Position numbers and translations under genes: made by a program. DNA of 64,000 nucleotides from Cryomorphaceae bacterium (GTDB taxonomy: Bacteria > Bacteroidota > Bacteroidia > Flavobacteriales > Flavobacteriaceae). This document shows, one piece after another, positions 1-6,809 of the stretch; positions within the stretch are counted from its first letter, which is position 1; each line of letters starts with the position of its first letter. Under the pieces are notes generated by a model, which saw only the letters and a list, made by a program, of their open reading frames with translations, did no database searches and was not told the DNA's origin. Location of the stretch: NCBI GenBank assembly GCA_003331265.1, contig QOPV01000005.1:1-64000 (forward strand). The letters are read 5' to 3'.

Positions 1-41
1 ACAAGTGGGATAAAAAGTAATAGTAGAAATAGTTTTTTCAT
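1..41 (-). CDS. 5' end of a secreted protein gene (partial, runs off left edge)
   Basis: Only the first 13 codons are in the window. They read MKKLFLLLLFIPL, a typical signal peptide beginning, and are almost identical to the start of the TonB-domain protein gene at 923-1375 (MKKLILLLLFIPLV). The start codon overlaps the stop of the upstream small gene (ATGA at 38-41), which suggests translational coupling. Inference: this is a second copy of the 923-1375 gene, or another gene that uses the same start module. The rest lies outside the window. Confidence 0.6.
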   Translation of the reverse strand, partial: MKKLFLLLLFIPL

Positions 42-187
42 TTTTTCTTTTTTTGTCTCTGCTCAAACATCTCGGCAAAACCTGCTAATCCTAAAAATAT
101 AAGAGCCCAATATGCCTGAATAACATCTATTCCAAAAATGTGAACAAGAGATATACCTAAAGATATTCCAATAAGAAATGTTTTCAT
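38..187 (-). CDS. Small single-span membrane protein (49 aa)
   Basis: No recognised family. The product is a short membrane protein: residues about 4-34 are hydrophobic, followed by a charged tail ending in KKKK. A longer reading from the ATG at 220 is possible, but the 33 nt before 187 are a repeated leader also found at 2046-2086, where the upstream ATG is out of frame with the gene. The start at 187 is therefore preferred. The stop overlaps the ATG of the next gene. The C-terminal half (…LAGFAEMFEQRQKKKK) resembles the shifted frame of the broken gene at 1755-1906 (…VGGLFELLYRKKLKK), so the two may be paralogues. Confidence 0.55.
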   Translation of the reverse strand: MKTFLIGISLGISLVHIFGIDVIQAYWALIFLGLAGFAEMFEQRQKKKK

Positions 188-226
188 AATTATAAATTTA
201 GTTGATTCTTTTAAGCTCATATTAAT
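185..226 (-). repeat. Repeated leader, copy 1 (partner at 2046-2086)
   Basis: On the minus strand both copies start ATTAATATGAGCTTAAAAG and continue AAT-AACTAA-TTT to the ATG of a small membrane gene. The two copies differ by a few substitutions and one length change, so the upstream ATG is in frame here but not in the other copy. The conserved part is therefore leader DNA rather than protein. The first bases also form an imperfect hairpin (about 212-235). Confidence 0.6.
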
Positions 227-261
227 GAGCTCAACCTACTTACGTGGATTGGAAGTTGCTG

Positions 262-293
262 AATTAAAAGAAGAATATATACCCACGGTTTTA
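262..293 (-). repeat. Imperfect 31-bp direct repeat, copy 1 (partner at 891-921)
   Basis: On the plus strand both copies begin AATTAAAAGAAGAA and continue ATAT-CC-A-GGTTT with about four mismatches in 31 positions. Each copy sits directly after the stop codon of a minus-strand gene (stop at 294-296 here, 923-925 in the other copy). It could be a decayed 3' coding remnant or a shared 3' untranslated module. No hairpin was seen in it. Confidence 0.5.
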
Positions 294-845
294 TTAGTAT
301 GAAAAATCTAATTCTTCTTGAGCTTTAGCTCTTTTATAAACATTGATTTTCTTTATTTTACCATCTTCAAAAAGTATATCGTGAACATTATATTCAAAAA
401 TTTCATTACCATTCTCGTCAACATCAGTATATTCATTTCCAGTTGTTAGCCACTGTTCTATAATACCATCTTTATTTTTTGCAGCATTAGCAATCATCCA
501 CTTTACTTCCCATTTTGGATTAGCATTTTTGAACCAATTATCTAAAATCTCAATGTGCGCTTTATTTCCCTTTACTACACTGCCATCCGCAGTATAACCT
601 TCCCAATCCTCAGCATTTATTTCCGCAATAATATCTAGATTTTTATCGTTGTGTGCTTGTATATATTTAATCCATATATCTTGATTTGAAGTTTCTCCGA
701 CAATTATAGGAGTCATTTCAGTAGTTCCGTCCATTAAAGCAGAACCAATTTCCAAGTTAGAATTATCATTTGAGTTTTGTTGTTGATTATCTGTACAGCC
801 AATTAGCAACATAATCAGCAATATGTAAGCAAAATTATTTTTCAT
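294..845 (-). CDS. SnoaL-like (NTF2 fold) lipoprotein
   Basis: The 183-residue product has a lipoprotein signal ending in the lipobox LLIGC (Cys at about 17 from the chosen start), then a Ser/Asn/Gln-rich linker and one NTF2-like domain from about residue 50. Visible family features are an N-terminal helix (IWIKYIQAHNDKNLD), a WEGY-ADGS strand, and the closing FEDGKIKKINVY strand. SnoaL-like lipoproteins of this kind are common in Flavobacteria and have no assigned reaction. The ATG at 843-845 was chosen because it places the hydrophobic core and lipobox normally; an upstream in-frame ATG at 878 adds only a poor extension. Comparable secreted proteins occur at 8118 and 47658. Confidence 0.7.
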   Translation of the reverse strand: MKNNFAYILLIMLLIGCTDNQQQNSNDNSNLEIGSALMDGTTEMTPIIVGETSNQDIWIKYIQAHNDKNLDIIAEINAEDWEGYTADGSVVKGNKAHIEILDNWFKNANPKWEVKWMIANAAKNKDGIIEQWLTTGNEYTDVDENGNEIFEYNVHDILFEDGKIKKINVYKRAKAQEELDFSY

Positions 846-890
846 TTTTATTAAAATTAAATTTATCATAATATACAATTTTTGATACTT

Positions 891-921
891 AATTAAAAGA
901 AGAAGATATGCCTATGGTTTA
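891..921 (-). repeat. Imperfect 31-bp direct repeat, copy 2 (partner at 262-293)
   Basis: This is the second copy of the AATTAAAAGAAGAA-led repeat. It lies immediately downstream of the stop codon of the TonB-domain gene at 923-1375 and upstream of the lipoprotein gene at 294-845. Confidence 0.5.
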
Positions 922-922
922 A

Positions 923-1375
923 CTACCTCAATTTCCAGGTAATAGGAATGCTATAAGGAACTCTTACAGGTTTTCCGTTAATTTTCCCGGGAATCAATTT
1001 AGGGAGTTTTTTAATTATTTTTACTGCTACATCTTCTAAGCTTTTATCTGGGCCTCTTGTCTTTATTTCACTTATACTTCCATCCTTTTCTATTATAAAT
1101 TGAATGAATACTCTCCCTTGGATTCCTCTATTTTGAGCATACTTAGGGTAATAAAAATGGTTAATTATATGTTTTTGTATTTTTTTTTGAAAGCAAATTC
1201 TTTGTTCTGATTTTAAAACATTCTTACAACTACGAAACAAAGGTACATCATCAAGATATAAAGCAGTTTGTGTTAACTCATAAAATGTCTTATCAAATGT
1301 CTTATCTTTTTTTTGAATTTCCTGCCCAAAACTCACAAGTGGAATAAACAGTAATAGTAGAATTAGTTTTTTCAT
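923..1375 (-). CDS. Secreted TonB C-terminal domain protein
   Basis: The 150-residue product has a signal peptide (MKKLILLLLFIPLVSFGQ, cleavage after FGQ) and a C-terminal TonB-type domain over about residues 75-150. Its typical features are NRGIQGRVFIQFIIEKDG, then ISEIKTRGPD, a helix with LEDVAVKIIKKLPK, and PGKINGKPVRVPYSIPITW. In Bacteroidetes such domains occur in TonB energy transducers and also in soluble periplasmic proteins. This one has no membrane anchor, so a soluble periplasmic role is inferred. The start lies 3 nt from the stop of the gene at 1379-1726. Its first codons are repeated at 1-41, 1723-1758 and 1903-1926. Confidence 0.75.
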   Translation of the reverse strand: MKKLILLLLFIPLVSFGQEIQKKDKTFDKTFYELTQTALYLDDVPLFRSCKNVLKSEQRICFQKKIQKHIINHFYYPKYAQNRGIQGRVFIQFIIEKDGSISEIKTRGPDKSLEDVAVKIIKKLPKLIPGKINGKPVRVPYSIPITWKLR

Positions 1376-1378
1376 TTA

Positions 1379-1726
1379 TTATAATTTATTCTTAAATAAT
1401 TTGTACATAAATATGCCGATAAATAAAACGATTGAAAGTATTATAAAATTGGTGAATAAATGAAATTCTGTAAAGTAATCTAAAAGACCATAAAATGGAA
1501 TAATCGCAAGAACAATTACAACTTCTTTATTTAAAAATTTCTTTTTCTTTTGTTGCTTAGAAAAAATATTAATTACAACTGATGCTAAAACAAAAATTGA
1601 TAGAACTAATGTTATATTTTGAGGATAAGCAAAAAGGTCATAAGTGTTAGAAAAATATTCAACAGCTAGTGACGCCACAAATAATATTAGTACTAAGTTC
1701 TTAGCTTTTTTCATTTTATTTTTCAT
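1379..1726 (-). CDS. Small membrane protein, about three spans (115 aa)
   Basis: No recognised family. Three to four hydrophobic segments (about residues 9-30, 35-57, 68-85 and 92-112) are separated by short charged loops, one of which is lysine-rich (KQQKKKKF). A second ATG five codons in (MKKAKNL) is an alternative start. The first ATG overlaps the stop of the 11-codon stub at 1723-1758 (ATGA), as for other genes in this string. Confidence 0.55.
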   Translation of the reverse strand: MKNKMKKAKNLVLILFVASLAVEYFSNTYDLFAYPQNITLVLSIFVLASVVINIFSKQQKKKKFLNKEVVIVLAIIPFYGLLDYFTEFHLFTNFIILSIVLFIGIFMYKLFKNKL

Positions 1727-1758
1727 TTAAACAGTAATAGTATAAGTAGTTTTTTCAT
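1723..1758 (-). pseudogene. Truncated gene start (11-codon MKKL stub)
   Basis: The reading frame MKKLLILLLFK then stop matches the beginning of the TonB-domain gene at 923-1375 and then ends. Its start overlaps the stop of the upstream frame (ATGA at 1755-1758) and its stop overlaps the next gene's ATG (1723-1726). Two explanations fit: a 5' remnant of a deleted copy of the 923-1375 gene, or a short leader ORF that couples translation. Confidence 0.5.
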
Positions 1759-1906
1759 TTCTTCAATTTTTTTCTGTAAAGTAACTCAAACAAACCTCCA
1801 ACAATAAATGCTGCAATAACACGCTCCAAAATCCAAGTTGTCTCCCTGCTAATAAAATAACAAGTATTAATAAAGAACTTATAATAAGGTATGCTTTGTT
1901 TGTCAT
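1755..1906 (-). pseudogene. Frameshifted small membrane protein gene
   Basis: From the ATG at 1904-1906 the frame starts as a membrane helix (MTNKAYLIISSLLILVI) and would run to a stop at 1763, giving 47 aa with an unconvincing tail. A neighbouring frame gives a far more protein-like tail (ETTWILERVIAAFIVGGL, then FELLYRKKLKK) ending at 1755, where its stop overlaps the next ATG in the same ATGA arrangement seen elsewhere. A single-base length change in the T-rich tract near 1855-1860 would join the two halves. The joined product resembles the intact 49-aa protein at 38-187. This is either a real frameshift or a sequencing error. Confidence 0.5.
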
Positions 1907-1926
1907 AGTACAATTAGTTTTTTCAT
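1903..1926 (-). pseudogene. Truncated gene start (7-codon MKKL stub)
   Basis: The frame reads MKKLIVL then stop. It has ATGA overlaps at both ends: its ATG overlaps the stop of the gene at 1923-2048, and its stop overlaps the ATG at 1904-1906. It matches the start of the 923-1375 gene. It may be a remnant or a coupling leader peptide. Confidence 0.45.
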
Positions 1927-2048
1927 ATTAAAAGATAAAATATATACATTAAGATTAGGCAAATAATAAATGCCCAAGGATATTTCTTAAAAAACTTAAT
2001 TATCATTTTAAGACCTTTCAAATCCTCTGATTCTTTATTTCCAAACAT
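1923..2048 (-). CDS. Small membrane protein (41 aa)
   Basis: The short frame begins MFGNKESEDLKGLKMIIKFF and ends in a single hydrophobic segment of about 17 residues (WAFIICLILMYIFYLLI). No family was recognised. It is supported by the repeated leader at 2046-2086 directly before its ATG and by the ATGA overlap with the following stub. It is the first gene of the small-gene string as transcribed. Confidence 0.45.
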   Translation of the reverse strand: MFGNKESEDLKGLKMIIKFFKKYPWAFIICLILMYIFYLLI

Positions 2049-2086
2049 AATTTAAAGTTAGTTAATTCTTTTAAGCTCATATTAAT
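2046..2086 (-). repeat. Repeated leader, copy 2 (partner at 185-226)
   Basis: This is the second copy of the ATTAATATGAGCTTAAAAG leader. Here the upstream ATG opens a frame of about 20 codons that is out of phase with the gene starting at 2048, so the conserved segment acts as leader DNA rather than coding sequence. Confidence 0.55.
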
Positions 2087-2442
2087 TACCTTAATCACCT
2101 CTGTAACTATCGCTTAATCAAAAATACCTAAAACATTAGTAATAAGTGGAAACACTTTTAAGTTTTGTCGTACATATGGTAAGACAAATAGAACTAAGAG
2201 ATTAAGTTTTTGGCGAAATACTTTGTACTTAATCTTTCTACTGTTCCAGACGACGTCCCTCTATTTATAGACACTAGATTGGAGGTTCTATAGAGTTTGT
2301 AGAATAAGTATTGTTAATAATTGTAGAAACATAAAATGTATTAAATTCGCAGTCAAATAGTTTAAAAAAAGCAACAAATGGGAACAATGGTGGGAACATT
2401 ATTTTATTTTGTTCTTTTTATAAGTTATTTTAACAGAGTAAA
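2087..2442. other. Gene-free region between small-gene string and tRNA-Arg
   Basis: About 356 bases without a convincing gene. It holds a hairpin with perfect 9-base arms (2199-2207 and 2227-2235, loop 19 nt) and two direct copies of GGGAACA near 2380-2400, just before the tRNA. Short repeats beside a tRNA can be traces of an integrated element, but no integrase frame was found here. The promoter of the tRNA should lie in the last 60 bases; I could not identify it with confidence. Confidence 0.4.
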
Positions 2443-2516
2443 GGCCTCGTAGCATAACTGAATAGTGCATCTGATTACGGCTCAGAAGGTTGCAGGTTTG
2501 AATCCTGCCGAGGTCA
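2443..2516 (+). tRNA. tRNA-Arg (anticodon ACG)
   Basis: A full cloverleaf of 74 nt can be drawn. The acceptor stem is 2443-2449 with 2509-2515 (one G-T pair), the D arm GCAT/GTGC, and the anticodon stem TCTGA/TCAGA with loop TTACGGC. The anticodon ACG is at 2477-2479 and the T stem is GCAGG/CCTGC. The discriminator base is A and CCA is not encoded. ACG reads CGN arginine codons after A34 is changed to inosine. The D loop has G18-A19 instead of G18-G19 and the T loop has T56 instead of C56, so the elbow pair 19-56 would be A-U rather than G-C. Confidence 0.93.
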
Positions 2517-2521
2517 CTAAT

Positions 2522-2553
2522 AGGATTGTAGAAATACAGTCCTTTTTTTTTTT
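2522..2553 (+). terminator. Rho-independent terminator after tRNA-Arg
   Basis: A 9-bp stem (AGGATTGTA / TACAGTCCT, one wobble pair) with a GAAA loop is followed by a run of 11 T. It begins 6 nt after the tRNA and ends its transcript. Confidence 0.85.
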
Positions 2554-2657
2554 AAGATCACGTATTCCGATTTTACATAAAAAAATAGATTTATTAAATG
2601 AAATCTAATTTGATTCCCTTTTTATAAATAACTATATTGTTATTAAAATTTTATTCT

Positions 2658-4694
2658 ATGAAAAAGAAAGCTTTATTAATTATATTTTTCTTGTTTTCTA
2701 TTACACTAACATCGCAAGAAAAAAATCTTATTTCAGACTTAGATGAACTTAAGCTAAATATTGGAGAGGTTTACAAACCGAATACATATAGTGTTGATAA
2801 TCAAGGAAAAAAATATGATTGTGAAAGAGTTATATATTATAATAAAAAAGGAACTTTTAGCTCAGCAAATGCTATTGAATTTGACAGAAATGAAGGAACA
2901 TTAAAAGGCATTGAACCTGGTTATCACGAGGTAGTTGCAATTTGCTATAGCAGCGGAACTAGTTCTAGAAGATCATTTAACGTTACAGTAAATTATCCCA
3001 AAGCAAAAAGTATAAATATTTTAACTGGTAGTAACACAATTTACAACAATACATACATACCACTTTCATATGAAATAACTGATGAAATGGGTGTAACTAG
3101 AGATATTGATTACTGGAAATCAGATAATGCTGAAAGGTATTTTTCCAATTTAGAATTTTCCATCACCTCGGATAATAATAAACTAGATATTGATGAATCA
3201 AATAATGTATTAGCAGTAAAACAAGGATCTTCTACTATTAACATAGTTTTTGATGGAGTAAAATCATCAAAAAATATTATTATAAAAAAAAATCCTGTTG
3301 TAAATATTGATTTGAAATTAGAAAATAGTGAAAAATTTAAAACCGGAGATGTTTTGAATTTTAATGCAATTCCTTATGACAAGAAGGGAAATATAATTAA
3401 AGATATTAATATTGATTTTTCATTTAAAGGAAAATCTTTTGACAAAAGTAATTCAGCTTCAGGATTAATACTTCAAGATGGAAGATTTGTGGGAGATGTT
3501 GCAGGAAAATATATTATAAGCGCATCATTTGGAAACGTATCAAAATCTAAGGTTGTAAATGTTTTTGAAAGAAATATTAAACGAGAAGTTAAAAATATTG
3601 GTACAGGCCTGGTAAATGACAAACATACATCTGACTTTTGGGTTTTTGAAGGGGTTGATAAAAGAGATTATGCTGTTACAGGGACTTGGGGTGCTGATGG
3701 AACAGCATATTTTTGGGATGTAACCAATCCATCCAACATTAAAAAAATTGACAGTGTACAAGTAGATGCGAGAACCGTAAATGATGTTAAAGTTTCTCCA
3801 AATGGTAAAATTTGTATTATTAGTAGAGAAGGAGCATCAAATCGAAAAAATGGAATAATCATAATTGATGTTACAAACCCTTATGATGTTCAAATAATTA
3901 AAGAATACACGAAAAATCTTACTGGTGGCGTACATAATTTATTTATAGATGAAAAACATGTATATGCTCTAAGTGCAGGTCAAAAATATTATATTCTAAA
4001 TATCGAAGATCCTAAAAACCCGGTTGAAGTAGGTATGTTTGAGGTTGGTAAGAATGGTCAATCGATTCATGACGTGTGGGTTGAAAATGGGATTGCTTAT
4101 TCATCAAATTGGAGAGATGGCGTGTATCTTGTAGATGTAGGAAATGGAATAGCAGGTGGTTCTCCATCAAATCCTGTAGCATTTGGAAATTATACATATG
4201 ACAGTGGAGCGAATCATGCAACATTTCCTTTTAAAAGTAAATCTACTGGAAAATTTTATGCTGTTATGGGAGATGAAATATTTCCCAATGGTGTAAATCC
4301 ATATGGGACTAACGAAACTGCTGGGTTTTTACACTTTGTTGATTTTTCAGATGTTAAAAATCCTATTGAAATTGCTCGTTATGAGCTACCAGGTCATGGG
4401 TCACATAATTACTGGATTGATGATGATATTCTTTATGTTGGAATGTATACTGGTGGAGTTAGAATAATTGACATAAGTGGAGACCTTTTAGGCGATCTTT
4501 ACAAGCAAGGAAGAGAAATTGGATACATTCTAACGGGATCAGCTGATGGTTATATTCCTAATGATACAATGGTCTGGGGAGCCCAACTTTACAAAGGCCA
4601 TGTCTTTTATTCTGATTTTAATACAGGAATTGGAGTTGCAAAAGTATCCGAAGTCAAACCAGACTCATCTATGCAAAATCAATATATTGACTAA
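2658..4694 (+). CDS. Secreted LVIVD-repeat beta-propeller protein, copy 1
   Basis: The 678-residue product has a signal peptide (MKKKALLIIFFLF…LTSQ). Residues about 25-310 form Ig-like or bacterial-Ig-like beta domains, and about 320-670 a propeller built of LVIVD repeats, shown by recurring motifs such as YFWDVTNPSNIKKIDS, IIIIDVTNPYDVQII and VYLVDVGNG. LVIVD proteins are secreted or cell-surface propellers with no assigned reaction. Two Cys in the first domain (…YDCERV…VAICYS) are kept in the paralogue at 4730 and probably form a disulphide. The ATG at 2658 fits the signal peptide better than the upstream ATG at 2637. It is followed 35 nt later by its paralogue. Confidence 0.8.
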   Translation: MKKKALLIIFFLFSITLTSQEKNLISDLDELKLNIGEVYKPNTYSVDNQGKKYDCERVIYYNKKGTFSSANAIEFDRNEGTLKGIEPGYHEVVAICYSSGTSSRRSFNVTVNYPKAKSINILTGSNTIYNNTYIPLSYEITDEMGVTRDIDYWKSDNAERYFSNLEFSITSDNNKLDIDESNNVLAVKQGSSTINIVFDGVKSSKNIIIKKNPVVNIDLKLENSEKFKTGDVLNFNAIPYDKKGNIIKDINIDFSFKGKSFDKSNSASGLILQDGRFVGDVAGKYIISASFGNVSKSKVVNVFERNIKREVKNIGTGLVNDKHTSDFWVFEGVDKRDYAVTGTWGADGTAYFWDVTNPSNIKKIDSVQVDARTVNDVKVSPNGKICIISREGASNRKNGIIIIDVTNPYDVQIIKEYTKNLTGGVHNLFIDEKHVYALSAGQKYYILNIEDPKNPVEVGMFEVGKNGQSIHDVWVENGIAYSSNWRDGVYLVDVGNGIAGGSPSNPVAFGNYTYDSGANHATFPFKSKSTGKFYAVMGDEIFPNGVNPYGTNETAGFLHFVDFSDVKNPIEIARYELPGHGSHNYWIDDDILYVGMYTGGVRIIDISGDLLGDLYKQGREIGYILTGSADGYIPNDTMVWGAQLYKGHVFYSDFNTGIGVAKVSEVKPDSSMQNQYID

Positions 4695-4729
4695 TTAATA
4701 AAAACATCAACTTTAAATCAAAAATTATC

Positions 4730-6808
4730 ATGAAATACTTAATTACCTTATTACTTTTTATTTTTTCTTTTCAGTTTAATCTTTCACAAAATCAAACAAT
4801 TGAATCAAATTTAGAAGGTTTAGTCTTAGAGATTGGTGATTCTTTTACACCTGAATCATTTGTTAGGACATCGGACGGAACTCAAAGGGATTGTCAAGCT
4901 ATTATTTACTACAATAAAAAAGGGGTGTTTAATGTTGGTGGTTCAATAGTACAGGATCCATCAACTGGAAAAATTATTGCCAATGAACCAGGTGAACATG
5001 AAGTTGTTGCCGTTTGTGTAGATTCTAGAAATAATGGGAATAGACTTAGTCAAACATTCCTAGTAACAGTCAAGTTTACAAAAACAAAATCTATTTTACT
5101 TGATATTGAAAATGAAACATTTACAGGCAATTACATACCGTATTCCTACAGTACTATCACTGAAAATGGACTTAAAAGAAATGATCTTATTGTTAACGTA
5201 ACATCCTCAAGCCCAGAAATAATAAATGTGGAATCAAATAATTTATTGAAAGCATCAAATAAAGGCGAAGCTAATATAACTTTTGAAGTTGATGGTGTAA
5301 AAATGACTAAAAAAGTTAAAGTAAAAAACAACCCTGTTAGTTCCTTAAATATAAGAATAAGTGAAACCTCAATAAGAACTGGAGATGTTGTTAACATCGA
5401 GACTAAAATGTATGATAAAAAAGGAAAAAAAATTGAAGGGCTAGCCCCAGTATTTTCTTTTCATGGAGAATCCTTTGACGGCAGTAATTCCGCTTCTGGT
5501 TTGATTAAAAATAATAAGTTTGTCGCTGATGTTGCTGGGCTTTATACTGTTAATGCATCTTTTGGAAATATAACATCATCAACTAAAATTAAAGTTACAG
5601 ATAGAGATGTCAAAAAAAATATAGTTCAGTTAGGTATCGGAAGTGTTTTTGACAAACCTTCATCAGATGCATGGTTTTTTGAAGGAGTTGATGGAAAAGA
5701 TTATGGTGTATCAGGTACTTTTTTTGATGGACTCGCCTACTTTTGGGATATTTCAGACCCAAAAAATATTAAAAAAATTGATAGTATAAAAGTTGATGCT
5801 AGGATCGTAAATGACGTAAAAGTTTCAAAAGATTCAAAAATATGCGTAATTACAAGAGAAGGTGCATCAAACAGAAAAAATGGTTTAATCATACTGGATG
5901 TTTCAAATCCGAGTGATGTAAAAATACTTTCGGAGTATACCGATGGTTTAACTGGTGGTGTTCATAATATTTTTATTGATAACAATCATGTCTATGCATT
6001 AAATGCATTTGGTAACCCCTCAAAATTTGAAGTTATAAATATTGAAGATCCTAAAAACCCAAAAGGAGTTGGAGTTTTTGAACTTGAATTAGGTTCTGCT
6101 ATTCATGACATATGGATTGAAGACGGAATAGCCTATACATCAAATTGGAAAGATGGATTATACATAGTAGATATCGGTAACGGTATAGCCGGAGGCTCTC
6201 CTTCAAATCCGGTAGCTATTGCTAATTATAAGTATAAAACAGGAGCAAATCATGCAGCATTTCCATTTAAAAGTAAATCTACAGGAAAATTTTATGTTGT
6301 TCTTGGGGATGAAATTTTCCCTGACGGAGTAGATTTTTTCTCATCCAATGAAACAACAGGATTTTTACATTTTGTAGATTTTTCAGATTTAAAAAATCCA
6401 AAAGAGGTAGCTAGGTTTGAAGTACCGGGTTACGGATCTCACAACTTTTGGGTTGAAGATGACGTAGTTTACGCAGCGATGTACAACGGAGGTGTAAGAG
6501 TAATTGATGTAAGTGGAGAGCTGTTAGGTGATTTATATAAGCAAGGGAGAGAAATAGCAGCATTCAAAACAGGTTCTCCCAATGGTTTTATTCCGAATAG
6601 TACAATGACTTGGGGAGCACAATATTTTAAAGGAAATATTTTTTACTCAGATTTAAATGCTGGAATTGGTGCTTTAAAATTATTAGATTCAAAACCGGAT
6701 AATTCAAAATCAATGCAATTCACAACAGACAAATCTCTTGATCTTTTATTTGGAGCAAAAAATCTGATAGAATTATTTGAATATCTTGAAAGTCCACCAA
6801 TTGAATAA
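4730..6808 (+). CDS. Secreted LVIVD-repeat beta-propeller protein, copy 2
   Basis: The 692-residue product is a tandem paralogue of 2658-4694, alignable end to end: signal peptide (ending LSQ), Ig-like N-terminal half with the same Cys pair, then LVIVD propeller (AYFWDISDPKNIKKIDS, LIILDVSNPSDVKIL, LYIVDIGNG). It differs by an extra C-terminal tail of about 30 residues (SMQFTTDKSLDLLFGAK…ESPPIE). No catalytic motif was seen. The YncE-like gene follows after one base, so the three genes look like one operon. Confidence 0.8.
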   Translation: MKYLITLLLFIFSFQFNLSQNQTIESNLEGLVLEIGDSFTPESFVRTSDGTQRDCQAIIYYNKKGVFNVGGSIVQDPSTGKIIANEPGEHEVVAVCVDSRNNGNRLSQTFLVTVKFTKTKSILLDIENETFTGNYIPYSYSTITENGLKRNDLIVNVTSSSPEIINVESNNLLKASNKGEANITFEVDGVKMTKKVKVKNNPVSSLNIRISETSIRTGDVVNIETKMYDKKGKKIEGLAPVFSFHGESFDGSNSASGLIKNNKFVADVAGLYTVNASFGNITSSTKIKVTDRDVKKNIVQLGIGSVFDKPSSDAWFFEGVDGKDYGVSGTFFDGLAYFWDISDPKNIKKIDSIKVDARIVNDVKVSKDSKICVITREGASNRKNGLIILDVSNPSDVKILSEYTDGLTGGVHNIFIDNNHVYALNAFGNPSKFEVINIEDPKNPKGVGVFELELGSAIHDIWIEDGIAYTSNWKDGLYIVDIGNGIAGGSPSNPVAIANYKYKTGANHAAFPFKSKSTGKFYVVLGDEIFPDGVDFFSSNETTGFLHFVDFSDLKNPKEVARFEVPGYGSHNFWVEDDVVYAAMYNGGVRVIDVSGELLGDLYKQGREIAAFKTGSPNGFIPNSTMTWGAQYFKGNIFYSDLNAGIGALKLLDSKPDNSKSMQFTTDKSLDLLFGAKNLIELFEYLESPPIE

Positions 6809-6809
6809 A

